A stretch of DNA of 64,000 nucleotides, from positions 29,100 through 93,099 of the forward strand of contig REDH01000075.1 of assembly GCA_007693585.1 (NCBI GenBank), given 5' to 3'. Of the stretch, positions 9,689 through 18,833 are shown piece by piece. The notes under the pieces were generated by a model. The model was given only the letters and a program-made list of their open reading frames with translations, was not told the DNA's origin and ran no database searches. This DNA is from Deltaproteobacteria bacterium. Its GTDB lineage: Bacteria; Myxococcota_A; Bradymonadia; REDH01. A program made the translations under genes and the position numbers. Numbering within the stretch: the stretch's first letter is position 1; each line of letters begins with the position of its first letter.

Positions 9689-10477
9689 ATGGCGAAGCGA
9701 CGCAGGAAAGATGTGGTGGATGAGGTCCAGGATCTGAACCTGGCGCCGATCATGAACATGGTCATGATTCTCATTCCACTGCTGCTTCTCTCCACCGAGT
9801 TCATGAAGGCCGGTGTGGTCAACATCAGCTCGCCGCGACAGGCACAGGCGACGCAGGCTGACAGCGAGGAACAGGAAGAAGAGGATCCGGTGCCCCGAGT
9901 ACTGATCGCGATTTCCAGTGATGGTTTTCGTGTGATGGACCAGCGCAACCTTCCGGACTTCGCTGGCTTCACGACGCCGATCGAGCGATGTGGCGGCGCA
10001 GCCGCGGCGGGTGGAGAGGAGACGCCGGCGGGTGGGTCGCCCCACGCGCGAGCAGAGACCCTTCCGCCGACGATTTGCTTGCGCACGGAGTCGTCCGATG
10101 GTGACGCGCTGCTCGACCGGCTGGATTACGCCTCGCTCTACAATCACCTTGCGACCATCCGGCTTCAACCGCAGTGGTACGACCGGTTCTCCGAGGAGAA
10201 CAATGACGTGATCAGCCTGCTCGCCAGCCCCGAGGTGGATTTCGCGTCGCTGATGAAGACCATGGATACCGTCCGGTTCTTCCTGAGGCCCGAGGGTACG
10301 GATCCAGGTGAGCCAAGTGGCGGAGCGAACATAGACGCGTTTCTGTTGGGGGGAGGCGGCGAGCCGACGCTCGAGCAGCTCGAGAACGCAACGTATCTCA
10401 CCGGAGGCGAGGACGGCCCGTACCGGTTCCGACTGTTTCCCGACCCAGTGCTGATGTTGCCGCGTGCAGGTGGCTGA
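9689..10477 (+). CDS. ExbD/TolR-family protein 1 (AglQ/AglS-like), Asn at the TM proton-site position
   Basis: 262 aa from ATG 9689 with GAGGAG RBS; DLNLAPIMNMVMILIPLLLLST aligns with ExbD DINVTPFIDVMLVLLIIFMV; unusually long C-terminal region. Confidence 0.88.
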   Translation: MAKRRRKDVVDEVQDLNLAPIMNMVMILIPLLLLSTEFMKAGVVNISSPRQAQATQADSEEQEEEDPVPRVLIAISSDGFRVMDQRNLPDFAGFTTPIERCGGAAAAGGEETPAGGSPHARAETLPPTICLRTESSDGDALLDRLDYASLYNHLATIRLQPQWYDRFSEENNDVISLLASPEVDFASLMKTMDTVRFFLRPEGTDPGEPSGGANIDAFLLGGGGEPTLEQLENATYLTGGEDGPYRFRLFPDPVLMLPRAGG

Positions 10478-10549
10478 CACGCCCGACAGCACGGGTTCGA
10501 AGGAGAATGCTGCGCCAATCTGGCGGGCTTGAAGCAGGAGTAGGTAGCA

Positions 10550-11155
10550 ATGTCTGACATTATCAGCGGACCGCAGCAGGATCAGGATGACGCGCTGGAT
10601 GCGGACAAGAAGGCGAAACGCGCCGCTCGTTCCGCTTCAAGGCGCGACGACGGTGGTGGTGGGCTGAACATCAACTCGATGATGGACATGATGACCATTA
10701 TCCTGGTGTTCCTTCTGAAGAGTTACAGTACCGAGCCCATCCAGATCAATCAGAGCGAGGACCTCCGACTTCCCTGGTCAACCACGGAGTTGGCGCCCGA
10801 GGACACGATGACCATCACGCTCACGAAGACGAGTGTCCTTGTGAATGACGAGCTTGTGGTTGCGGTCAACGATGATGGTCGAATCGACCCATCGCATCTG
10901 CAGTCCGCCGATTCGCCACTGATCCCCAATCTTCAGCAGAAGATCGAGGACGAGCTTGAGGTAGCCGCCCGAAATCGGCTTCGAGGTTCAGGCGATGTCC
11001 AGCGCGTGGTGACCATCATTGCGGATTCTGATGTGCGTTACGAACTCCTGACTCAGGTGATGATCACGGCGTCTGCGGCGCAGGTGCAGAACTTCAAATT
11101 TGCGGGAATTCAGCGCGAACAGGGATCAGGTCTGCTGCAGGCGGCTGCGCCCTGA
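10550..11155 (+). CDS. ExbD/TolR-family protein 2, canonical TM Asp
   Basis: 201 aa; LNINSMMDMMTIILVFLLKSYS with Asp46; C-terminal VVTIIADSDVRYELLTQVMITASAAQVQNFKFA typical of ExbD periplasmic domains. Confidence 0.92.
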   Translation: MSDIISGPQQDQDDALDADKKAKRAARSASRRDDGGGGLNINSMMDMMTIILVFLLKSYSTEPIQINQSEDLRLPWSTTELAPEDTMTITLTKTSVLVNDELVVAVNDDGRIDPSHLQSADSPLIPNLQQKIEDELEVAARNRLRGSGDVQRVVTIIADSDVRYELLTQVMITASAAQVQNFKFAGIQREQGSGLLQAAAP

Positions 11156-11257
11156 GTTCTGCCCGGGAGGGTGCGCCGCCACAACTGTGCAGGCAGGCGG
11201 AGTAGGAAGATGGAATTGACCCCGCACGTTTCTGGAAGACCGTAGCCTGGTGTAGCG

Positions 11258-12628
11258 ATGGCGACACAGTCCGGACAGAAGATTCTCCGAGTAGGTGTGA
11301 TTCAGAACGATCGGGTGATCGAGGAACGAATCTTCCGCACTCGTGAGTCCGTGACGATCGGTCAGGGGTTCCAGAACACGCTGGTCGTCCCGCTGGCCGA
11401 GGCGCCGAAGTCCTTCACGCTCTTCGATGTGCGCGGCGGGAAGTACTACCTGTGCTTCACGCCCGAGATGAGCGGCCGAGTGGCATCGGGAGCGTCCGCC
11501 ACTTCCCTGGCCGAACTTCGTTCGAGTGGAAAGGCCACGGTGTCCGGAAAGGCGGCGATGGTCGAGCTGCCGGAGAATGGACGGGGCAAGGTCACCCTTG
11601 GGGAAGTGACGTTCCTGTTCCAGTTCGTGAATCCACCTCCACTCCGCGTCCTTCCGCAGCTTCCCGCGAACATGCGCGGGGGAATGCTTCAGTTTCTCTC
11701 GACGATCATGGGTTTGAGCGGCGCCTATCTCTGGGCATTGCTCTTCTCGTTCATCGTGCAGTTTGGAGCTGCGCTCTACCTGGTTCTGCTTGTCCCGCCG
11801 CCACCGCGCCCTCGCAGCATTGATGAAATGTCGAGCCGCTTCGTGCGGGCTGTGGAGCTTCCAGAGCAGCAGGAACAGGAGCCCGACGAGTCGGAGCCGG
11901 ATGACTCCGCCGAGCTCGTGCCGGAGGCGGCACCCGAGCCCGAACCAACGCGGGAGCGGGAGCCTGAGCCGGAACCGTCGGTCGAACGACGTCCGTCGGA
12001 GACCCGGGAGGAAGCCATGCGAGTGGTGGAACAGACTGCGATCGGCGCTGCCTTTGTAGCCGACGGTGGCATTGATCTGGGACTTTCCGCGGTAGATCGA
12101 ACGGGCCAGCGTGACCTTTCCGAGGTGCTGGCCGGCGGAAATATCGGAGGGTCCGAGCCCGGGCTGGCGAGCAATCTCGGTGCCCGTCCAGGGATCGATC
12201 CCGGTCAACGGCCGGCGACAGGGAGCAACATCGACACCAGCTCAACGGGACCGGCCGTCGCGACAGGGCCTGCCGACTCCGGGCCGAGTCGACCCACCGG
12301 GTCCATTCGTGCAGGCGGCTTCGAAACGGCCGGGACCGGTTCACTCGATCGGGACAACATCAACGGGGTGCTTCGTCGCGCGAATCGACAGATCGAGTCG
12401 TGCTATCAGCGCGCACTCGGAAACAACCCGAGTCTTGCCGGACGAATGGAGGTGCGTTTCGAGATCGGTGGCGATGGTCGAGTGGCCAGCGTGCGGATTC
12501 CGAGCCACAATCTTGGACGAGAAGTGCAGTCGTGCATCGAGGGTGTTTTTCGCGGTCTGAGGTTCCGTGCGCCCGACGGCGGATCGGTCTGGGTGCAGCG
12601 GCCGTACGTCTTTTCGTCCGGACGCTAG
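11258..12628 (+). CDS. FHA-like N-terminus + TM + Pro/Glu-rich linker + AgmX/PglI C-terminal (TonB-like) domain protein, GltG-like
   Basis: 456 aa; C-terminus IESCYQRALGNNPSLAGRMEVRFEIGGDGRVASVRI...VQSCIEGVFRGLRFRAPDGGSVWVQRPYVF matches the AgmX/PglI C-terminal pattern. Confidence 0.88.
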   Translation: MATQSGQKILRVGVIQNDRVIEERIFRTRESVTIGQGFQNTLVVPLAEAPKSFTLFDVRGGKYYLCFTPEMSGRVASGASATSLAELRSSGKATVSGKAAMVELPENGRGKVTLGEVTFLFQFVNPPPLRVLPQLPANMRGGMLQFLSTIMGLSGAYLWALLFSFIVQFGAALYLVLLVPPPPRPRSIDEMSSRFVRAVELPEQQEQEPDESEPDDSAELVPEAAPEPEPTREREPEPEPSVERRPSETREEAMRVVEQTAIGAAFVADGGIDLGLSAVDRTGQRDLSEVLAGGNIGGSEPGLASNLGARPGIDPGQRPATGSNIDTSSTGPAVATGPADSGPSRPTGSIRAGGFETAGTGSLDRDNINGVLRRANRQIESCYQRALGNNPSLAGRMEVRFEIGGDGRVASVRIPSHNLGREVQSCIEGVFRGLRFRAPDGGSVWVQRPYVFSSGR

Positions 12629-12791
12629 TCCCTGCAGGTTCGACAGGTGGGCGTCAGCGGCCTGGGACTGTGGTTCACGGGAAGGACTGGGCGCCTTCAG
12701 TGGTGTATGTGGCGGATTTTCAACGGTGTGTGGCTGGCGCCGGGTGATGGAGTCAGGTTGCGCCGGTTCGAGTTGCAATGGCGCCCCGCAC

Positions 12792-12820
12792 TTGACCGGA
12801 GTGCTGTGCGCGTGTAGGCA
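12792..12820 (+). promoter_or_regulatory. Possible sigma70-type promoter for the 12850-17695 genes
   Basis: TTGACC-N17-TAGGCA in the 221 bp intergenic gap; poor -10. Confidence 0.25.
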
Positions 12821-12849
12821 ACGTCTGTCTGGTCTTCACAGGAGTCCTC

Positions 12850-13422
12850 ATGGCTAGTCTACGTATCTTCGTTACGGGTTCTTGGGCCGCGCTCATGCTG
12901 ATTGTGCTTTGCTCGGTGGCGTTTGCCGTCGAGGAAGAACCCGAGCAACTCTCGGACGAGGCGGTCGATGCGTTGATGGAGGAGGCCGCCGAGCTCCTCG
13001 CTGGAATCAACAGTGACGTGGAGCGGGTCGTGGCGATCGAGGGCGAAGTGCGAGGCAGCGACCCCGATCTTGCGGATTCGTGTGTTGCTCCGGTTCTGAC
13101 CACCATCCGGGCCATCGGAAGAAGCGCCCAGCAGCAAGTCGAGGCGATGTCGGGCCTGGTGCAGGACGGCCGTTCAGACCAGCTGAGCAGGGAGATGAGC
13201 TCCCTGAGCCGGCTCGCTGCGCAGGCCGCAGGAAGCAGGCAGGAGGCGGAGCGCTGTCTCGGTGAAGCCGAGGGAGTGAGTGATCCCGTGGACGGACAGA
13301 CAAGGTCCGCCGAAATCGACGAACCCCTTGATGGAGCGGATCTCGACATGGAGTTCGATGCCGTGGTTGACGACGACGTGGTTGTCGATGATCGTACGCC
13401 GGAAGCAACTCCCTTCTTCTGA
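12850..13422 (+). CDS. Secreted small coiled-coil protein with acidic tail, polysaccharide-export neighbourhood
   Basis: 190 aa; signal peptide ...LIVLCSVAFA; helical body with two Cys; EFDAVVDDDVVVDD tail; nearly abuts the next CDS. Confidence 0.75.
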   Translation: MASLRIFVTGSWAALMLIVLCSVAFAVEEEPEQLSDEAVDALMEEAAELLAGINSDVERVVAIEGEVRGSDPDLADSCVAPVLTTIRAIGRSAQQQVEAMSGLVQDGRSDQLSREMSSLSRLAAQAAGSRQEAERCLGEAEGVSDPVDGQTRSAEIDEPLDGADLDMEFDAVVDDDVVVDDRTPEATPFF

Positions 13423-13423
13423 G

Positions 13424-14734
13424 ATGTCCATGATGCGTTCGTTCATGTCCACCAATCGCCGGAACCCGTCGTGTGCCTTGTCGGCACTCGCGGTGAGCGT
13501 TCTGATGGTGTCGACCTTTGCGGGAACCTCAGAGGTGGCGGCGCAGGACGGCGTGTCAGTCGGTGAGCTGCGCCTTGGCGCCGGACTCGGCGCGGGTGCA
13601 GGGTACAACAGCAATCTGTTCCTCGCCGCCGATAACAATCCCGATGGACAGGTATCGTCGGTCAGCGCCTTCGTGGAGCCACGGATCGGCCTGTCGACCA
13701 TCGAGCCGAGAAGCTACGACTTCGATCTCGAACTGTCGGCCGAATGGATGCAGTACATCAGCGAAGAAGAAGGCGAGCGGGAGCAGAGTGGACTATCATT
13801 GACGGGACACACGGGTCTGCGACTCAATCCGATTGGGGATGTCAGCGCTGCGGCATCCTTCCGGGTAAGGCGAACGAACGACCCCGCCTATTCGGTCGAC
13901 GGTTCACCGCTGCGGAACTGGCGTTTGGCACCCGGCGTGGAGGTCGGTTTCCATCCCGGTGGAATCGGGGAGTCGCGCCTCGGATTCAGCGGTTACCTGC
14001 GTGGCACGTATCGAGTCGCCCGGTTCGAAGAGCGGTCGCAGCTCGATCGAAACACCCCAGGAGTCAGTGCGCGGCTTCAGTACAATTTCCTCCCGCGAAC
14101 GGCCCTCTACGTCACCGGCGGTCTGGCGCGAACGATGTACGTGGATGAGCGCGATGAGGAAGGAGGAGCGGGGGAGGATGCCCGGAGTGCCGCGCGTTCG
14201 GACTCGACGTCGCTGAACGGTGTTCTCGGTTTCACAACAGCCTGGACGCGGTTTCTTGGAACACGTACGGCTGTAGGTTACGCAAGTATCAATCACGATG
14301 TGGGCCCCAGTGCGGCAGCGTTGACAGCCGAGGCATCGGTGATGCTGCAGCCTGTGTCCTCCCTTCGGCTGACCGCTGGATGGCGGCGAGGGCTCGAGGA
14401 TTCTCCCGTGGCGAATGCGCTCCGGTATGATGGGATTCGGCTCGAGGGAAGCTACCGGTGGAACATCGTCGAGCTCGAGGCGTATACGGGTCTTCGCTTC
14501 GTGAGACTCGATTCGTTCGTGTCCGGAGATGGAGAACTCGAGGATCGGACGGATCGATTGCTGGACGCCGGTTCGTCGCTGCGGGTGGCGGTGGCTCGAA
14601 ACGTCGGGATCGGTGTGCGCTACCGGCTGCGAAGCAGTCTGGATGAAGCGGAAGAGTTCGAGGAGGGTGTCAGTGCGCTGCCCCGCGGCTATGTGCAGCA
14701 TCTGGTCTCGGGTGGAGTGGATGTCCGGTTCTAG
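13424..14734 (+). CDS. Outer-membrane beta-barrel protein
   Basis: From ATG 13424 (436 aa); signal peptide ...LAVSVLMVSTFAGTSEVAAQ; repeated amphipathic strands, ends ...YVQHLVSGGVDVRF. Confidence 0.78.
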   Translation: MSMMRSFMSTNRRNPSCALSALAVSVLMVSTFAGTSEVAAQDGVSVGELRLGAGLGAGAGYNSNLFLAADNNPDGQVSSVSAFVEPRIGLSTIEPRSYDFDLELSAEWMQYISEEEGEREQSGLSLTGHTGLRLNPIGDVSAAASFRVRRTNDPAYSVDGSPLRNWRLAPGVEVGFHPGGIGESRLGFSGYLRGTYRVARFEERSQLDRNTPGVSARLQYNFLPRTALYVTGGLARTMYVDERDEEGGAGEDARSAARSDSTSLNGVLGFTTAWTRFLGTRTAVGYASINHDVGPSAAALTAEASVMLQPVSSLRLTAGWRRGLEDSPVANALRYDGIRLEGSYRWNIVELEAYTGLRFVRLDSFVSGDGELEDRTDRLLDAGSSLRVAVARNVGIGVRYRLRSSLDEAEEFEEGVSALPRGYVQHLVSGGVDVRF

Positions 14735-15401
14735 CCAACGGACGTCTCCGCGAGCACAGTCGAAAGGAGGAGCGGTTGCGCTACGGAAGCAGCGCGCGCT
14801 GCTGGTCCTGTTGGTTCTGTGCGTCGTGGGATTCGCGTCTGCATGCGGTACGCGGATCAGTTCCGACTATCTCGCGCACTCGCTGGATTCGTTTCAAGGC
14901 GAGTTCTCGACTGCATTGGGTCCGGGTGATCGGTTCGAAGTCCGGGTGTTCAGGGAAGAGGAACTCTCTGGGGAGTACTCCGTTTCATCCCGTGGGATAG
15001 TCGGCTTCCCGCTTGTCGGTTCGTTTGAGGTTGCGGGCCTGAGCTGTGAAGACGTGGAAGAGATTCTGGTGGAGCGCCTGGGTGATGGGTTGATTCATGA
15101 ACCATCGGTACAGTGCAGGATCGTCGAGCAGAGATCCCTGCAGGTTCTGGTCGTCGGTTCTGTGAGTTCACCGAGGAGCATTCCCTACTCGGATTCGCTC
15201 ACGATTGTGGAAGCGATTGCGTTGGCGGGGGGACTGTCGCAGAATGCGTCCGAGGACCGTGCCATTGTCACGCGGCGTGTGGACGGAGAGATGGTGGAGA
15301 TTGAGGTGCCGCTTCGGCTGGTCATGAGTGGACGGGCTCCCAACCTGCGGCTCTGGCCGAACGACCTTGTGTTCGTGCCGGCTTACCGGTTTCTGCAGTA
15401 G
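14721..15401 (+). CDS. Polysaccharide export lipoprotein, Wza-like with SLBB domain
   Basis: From ATG 14721; lipobox-like GFASACGTR; GPGDRFEVRVFREEELSGEYSVSSRGIVGFPLVGSFEVAGLS typical of the Poly_export domain; SLBB-like region. Confidence 0.88.
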   Translation: MSGSSQRTSPRAQSKGGAVALRKQRALLVLLVLCVVGFASACGTRISSDYLAHSLDSFQGEFSTALGPGDRFEVRVFREEELSGEYSVSSRGIVGFPLVGSFEVAGLSCEDVEEILVERLGDGLIHEPSVQCRIVEQRSLQVLVVGSVSSPRSIPYSDSLTIVEAIALAGGLSQNASEDRAIVTRRVDGEMVEIEVPLRLVMSGRAPNLRLWPNDLVFVPAYRFLQ

Positions 15402-15451
15402 AACGCTCACGGTGTGGGTGGCCACGGTCCACCGGAAAGGAACAGGGAGCC

Positions 15452-17695
15452 ATGGAAGCTGGGGAGCGTCGAGAGTCTAGTGCGGGGGACCGGAACGCCG
15501 ATGGTTCGGTGGCGGCGGTCCAGTTCTGGATCGGCCTTCTGTGGAGACACGCCTGGGCCATGCTCGCGGTGTTCGTGGTCGTGTCTGCCGGAGGGTACTG
15601 GTACACCATGCAACAGCCGAATGTCTATCAGGCTTCGGCAACGGTACTTGTGTCGCCCGAAGGCGATCAGGTTCGCGCGCTGAGTCCTTTCGGAGATGGA
15701 GCGGCTCCACAGGGGAGCAGCTTCATGGCCAACAGGATCCAGTTCGCCATGCAGGAGCATCTGCTGCGGAGTCCCGAGCTTCTGGACGAGGTCGCCGAGA
15801 GGCTATCGTTGCGGAGTAGCCCATCATTCCTCGGTCTCTTCGGTGACGAAGCCACACCAGACGCGATTGTGGAACGATCGGCAGTTGCAAATCCGGCGAT
15901 CATGCTCCGCGGAATGCTGCGCGTGAACGCGGATGATGAGCGAAGAGTGGTGCAGATTACGATGTCCTCCCGGGATCCTGTTCTGGCCGCGGACGTGGTG
16001 AACGCTGTGGCGGAGGCTCACGTGGAGAGGAACCTCCTGCGCCAGCTCGAGGCCACGGATCAGGCGCTGGACTGGTTGATGGAGCAGAGCGCAAGCCTTC
16101 GCTCCTCATTGGAGAACGCCGAGCTTGCGCAGTTGGACTATCTGCGTGACCAGGGAACGCTTTCGGTCGCGCTCGACGATAGGCGGAACCTGAGCGTGCG
16201 CGCCGTGGAGGAGTTGAGCACTCAGCTGGCGAACGCAAGACTGGAGGTGGACAGGCTGGGTTCGGTCGTGCGGCAGATTCGCACGTACGACTCACTGGAT
16301 GATCTGCTTGCGGCGAATATTCCGGAAATACTGGATAACAGCATGATTCAGTCCTTCAAGGGTCAACTGGTGGCTCTGGACGAGAGGGACCTGGAACTGC
16401 GCGAGCGCTACGGTGAGCTGTGGCCTGAGCGACGCGCGGTACTCGCAAGAAGGGAGATGCTGGAGAATGTCCTTGAGCGGGAGATCCAGAACGTTCTTCG
16501 TTCATACGTCCAGCGTTTCGAGACGGCACAGCTTCTCGAGCGTACGGTGGCCGAGCGGCTGTCCAGCGCGCAACGGGATGTTTTGCGAAGTGGAGAGAAC
16601 GAAATTGCATTCAACGCGCTCCGTCGTGAAGCGGAGACGAATCGCGAGCTCTTTGGAGTGATGGAGCGCCGGCTGAAGGAGATCGAGCTTCACCGCATGT
16701 TGCAGCACAACAACCTCAGTGTGCTGGAGTCCGCAGTCGTCCCCGTCGTTCCCGTTCGGCCGCGAAGGGCAGTGTATTTTCTCGCGACACTGTTGCTTGC
16801 GGGTGTTCTGTCCCTTGGAACCGCTCTTGCGCTGGAGTTTCTGGATCAGAGCGTCAAGCCCGATACCGACTTCGACCGCGAGTTCGGACTTGGACTCCTC
16901 GGAATGTTGCCGGAGATCTCTGCAGGCAAGGGGCGTCGAGGGAGTTCGCGTGGTCCGGCCAAGGGCCAGGAGTTCAACCCCGACATCTTCGTTCACAGCT
17001 TTCCACGTTCCGGAATGGCGGAAGCGTGTCGGTCCATCCGTACCAACCTCTTGTTCATGGACCGTGAGGACACGCTGAAGCGAATGCTGGTAACGTCCAG
17101 CGGACCGCGCGAAGGGAAGACGCTGACATCGGTCAGCCTCGCTACGGTGTTCGCGCAGTCCGGGAACCGCACGGTGCTTGTGGATGCGGACATGCGCAAG
17201 CCAAGACTCGGAAGGGTGTTCGGGGTCGATGATGCAGGTCGAGGTCTGGTCAATGTGTTGGTGGGAGAGTGCACGCTTGATGAGGCGCTCGTGGAAACCG
17301 AGGTGCCGGGCCTCTTCTTGCTTCCGTGCGGTTCGGTACCTCCGAATCCGGTCGAGATTCTGCACTCGGTGGCCTTCGGCCGCTTGCAGGACGAGCTGGA
17401 CGAACGATTCGATCGAGTGCTTTTCGACACGCCTCCTGTCGGTCCGGTGACGGATGCGCGTGTCCTCTCCGGGAGGGTGGGCGGCGTTGTTCTTGTCGCG
17501 CGCGCGTCGCATACGAACAAGGATGCGTTCGCGCGCGCGATCGATGACCTTGACGCAGTCAAGGCCAATCTCCTCGGCATTGTGCTGAACAGCGTGAACT
17601 TCGAGAAGCGGTCAACGGGAGGTGGGTACTACCGGTACTACTATCAGCAGTACAACCAGTACTATGGGGATGCGGAGGAGTCAGCGAGCAGCTAG
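15452..17695 (+). CDS. Wzc-like chain-length determinant / bacterial tyrosine kinase
   Basis: 747 aa; Wzz-type N-terminus; VTSSGPREGKTLTSVSLATVFAQSGNRTVLVDADMRKPRL (Walker A / A'); Tyr-rich C-terminus YYRYYYQQYNQYYGD. Confidence 0.95.
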   Translation: MEAGERRESSAGDRNADGSVAAVQFWIGLLWRHAWAMLAVFVVVSAGGYWYTMQQPNVYQASATVLVSPEGDQVRALSPFGDGAAPQGSSFMANRIQFAMQEHLLRSPELLDEVAERLSLRSSPSFLGLFGDEATPDAIVERSAVANPAIMLRGMLRVNADDERRVVQITMSSRDPVLAADVVNAVAEAHVERNLLRQLEATDQALDWLMEQSASLRSSLENAELAQLDYLRDQGTLSVALDDRRNLSVRAVEELSTQLANARLEVDRLGSVVRQIRTYDSLDDLLAANIPEILDNSMIQSFKGQLVALDERDLELRERYGELWPERRAVLARREMLENVLEREIQNVLRSYVQRFETAQLLERTVAERLSSAQRDVLRSGENEIAFNALRREAETNRELFGVMERRLKEIELHRMLQHNNLSVLESAVVPVVPVRPRRAVYFLATLLLAGVLSLGTALALEFLDQSVKPDTDFDREFGLGLLGMLPEISAGKGRRGSSRGPAKGQEFNPDIFVHSFPRSGMAEACRSIRTNLLFMDREDTLKRMLVTSSGPREGKTLTSVSLATVFAQSGNRTVLVDADMRKPRLGRVFGVDDAGRGLVNVLVGECTLDEALVETEVPGLFLLPCGSVPPNPVEILHSVAFGRLQDELDERFDRVLFDTPPVGPVTDARVLSGRVGGVVLVARASHTNKDAFARAIDDLDAVKANLLGIVLNSVNFEKRSTGGGYYRYYYQQYNQYYGDAEESASS

Positions 17696-17811
17696 TTGTT
17701 TCCCGGGTGCACGATGGACCGATCCGTCCCCGTTCGACGGTGGCAACGACGCCGCTCGAACGTCAGGGGGTTCGGAAGAGGAGGGGGGCTGGTGAAGGGC
17801 GAGGCGACGCT

Positions 17812-18783
17812 TTACACGGTTGCCTGGGAGCGTTCGTGATACGCTGCGGCACGTGCACGATCATCCGCGACTTGTTCAAGAAGGGCGTCGGTGGAGGGGA
17901 AACGTCGTTCCTCGCGGATGCGCGAGAGAAAGCTGACGTCTATCCGAACGCCCGGTTGTACATCTGGTGCCATGGGGCCCAGACACATGGTTTCCACGCT
18001 GATGCCGCTGTCGACTTCGAAGGTGGGTCGGTAGCCTACGTTCGTGACGGCGCCTGCATGGAACCCGGTTGCAGGTACGCGCAGGGTGGTCACGTAGACT
18101 CCAGGAGGAGGAAGCAGGCGACCTTGTGGATAGAGGTTGATGGTCGGAATTCCGATACCAGTTCCACGTCCTGCGCCCGGTGTTCTTGGGCCGGACAGCG
18201 ACCAGGGTTGACCGAGCAGTCGGTTCACTTCCTCACAATCTCCGCGTCGAAGAGCGGACCGAATCCGGGTTGATGACACGGGAGCGCCATCATCGATGAC
18301 TGCGGGATGAACCGTTGCCGTCAGTTCGCCGTGCTTCGCATAGTCAAGCAGGGTGGCGGTGCTTCCCGAGCGGCGGTGACCGAAGTTGAAGTCGTAGCCG
18401 ACATGGATGCTCTCGGCCCGCAGGGTGCGGACAAGGAGTGCATCCAGAAAGTCGAGAGGGGAGATGGCTGCGAAGTCCCGACTGAAGGGTACGGTCCAAA
18501 CCTCACTCAAGCCAGCGTCCAGGAGGGCCTGTCTTCGTTCGTCTGCGGTGGCAAGCCGGAACTCCTTCGGCGCCTTCTCGGCGAAGATCTCCACCGGGTG
18601 TGGCTCGAAGGTCATCGCCAATGCGGGCAGTTCACGATGCTCGGCGTCTTCGACCGTCGAGCGCAGAATCGCTCGATGACCGCGGTGGAGTCCGTCGAAG
18701 TTCCCAATGGTCCAGACCGCGCCCTGGTGCACCAGTTCACGAACGTGTGAGGGGGGAACGACTGGAAGAGCCGGAAAGATCAT
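17812..18783 (-). CDS. ribF: Bifunctional riboflavin kinase / FAD synthetase
   Basis: IGNFDGLHRGHRAIL, VGYDFNFGHRRSGS and GRGTGIGIPTINLYPQGRLLPPPGVYVT motifs. Confidence 0.95.
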   Translation of the reverse strand: MIFPALPVVPPSHVRELVHQGAVWTIGNFDGLHRGHRAILRSTVEDAEHRELPALAMTFEPHPVEIFAEKAPKEFRLATADERRQALLDAGLSEVWTVPFSRDFAAISPLDFLDALLVRTLRAESIHVGYDFNFGHRRSGSTATLLDYAKHGELTATVHPAVIDDGAPVSSTRIRSALRRGDCEEVNRLLGQPWSLSGPRTPGAGRGTGIGIPTINLYPQGRLLPPPGVYVTTLRVPATGFHAGAVTNVGYRPTFEVDSGISVETMCLGPMAPDVQPGVRIDVSFLSRIREERRFPSTDALLEQVADDRARAAAYHERSQATV

Positions 18784-18833
18784 GGCATCAGTTGCAGGCG
18801 CAGGTACGGGTTTGTCCCGGGTGAAGGAGTAAC

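Noticed and set aside
17707-18273. 188 aa plus-strand ORF after wzc
   Set aside because: Lies antisense to ribF, which has strong family motifs.
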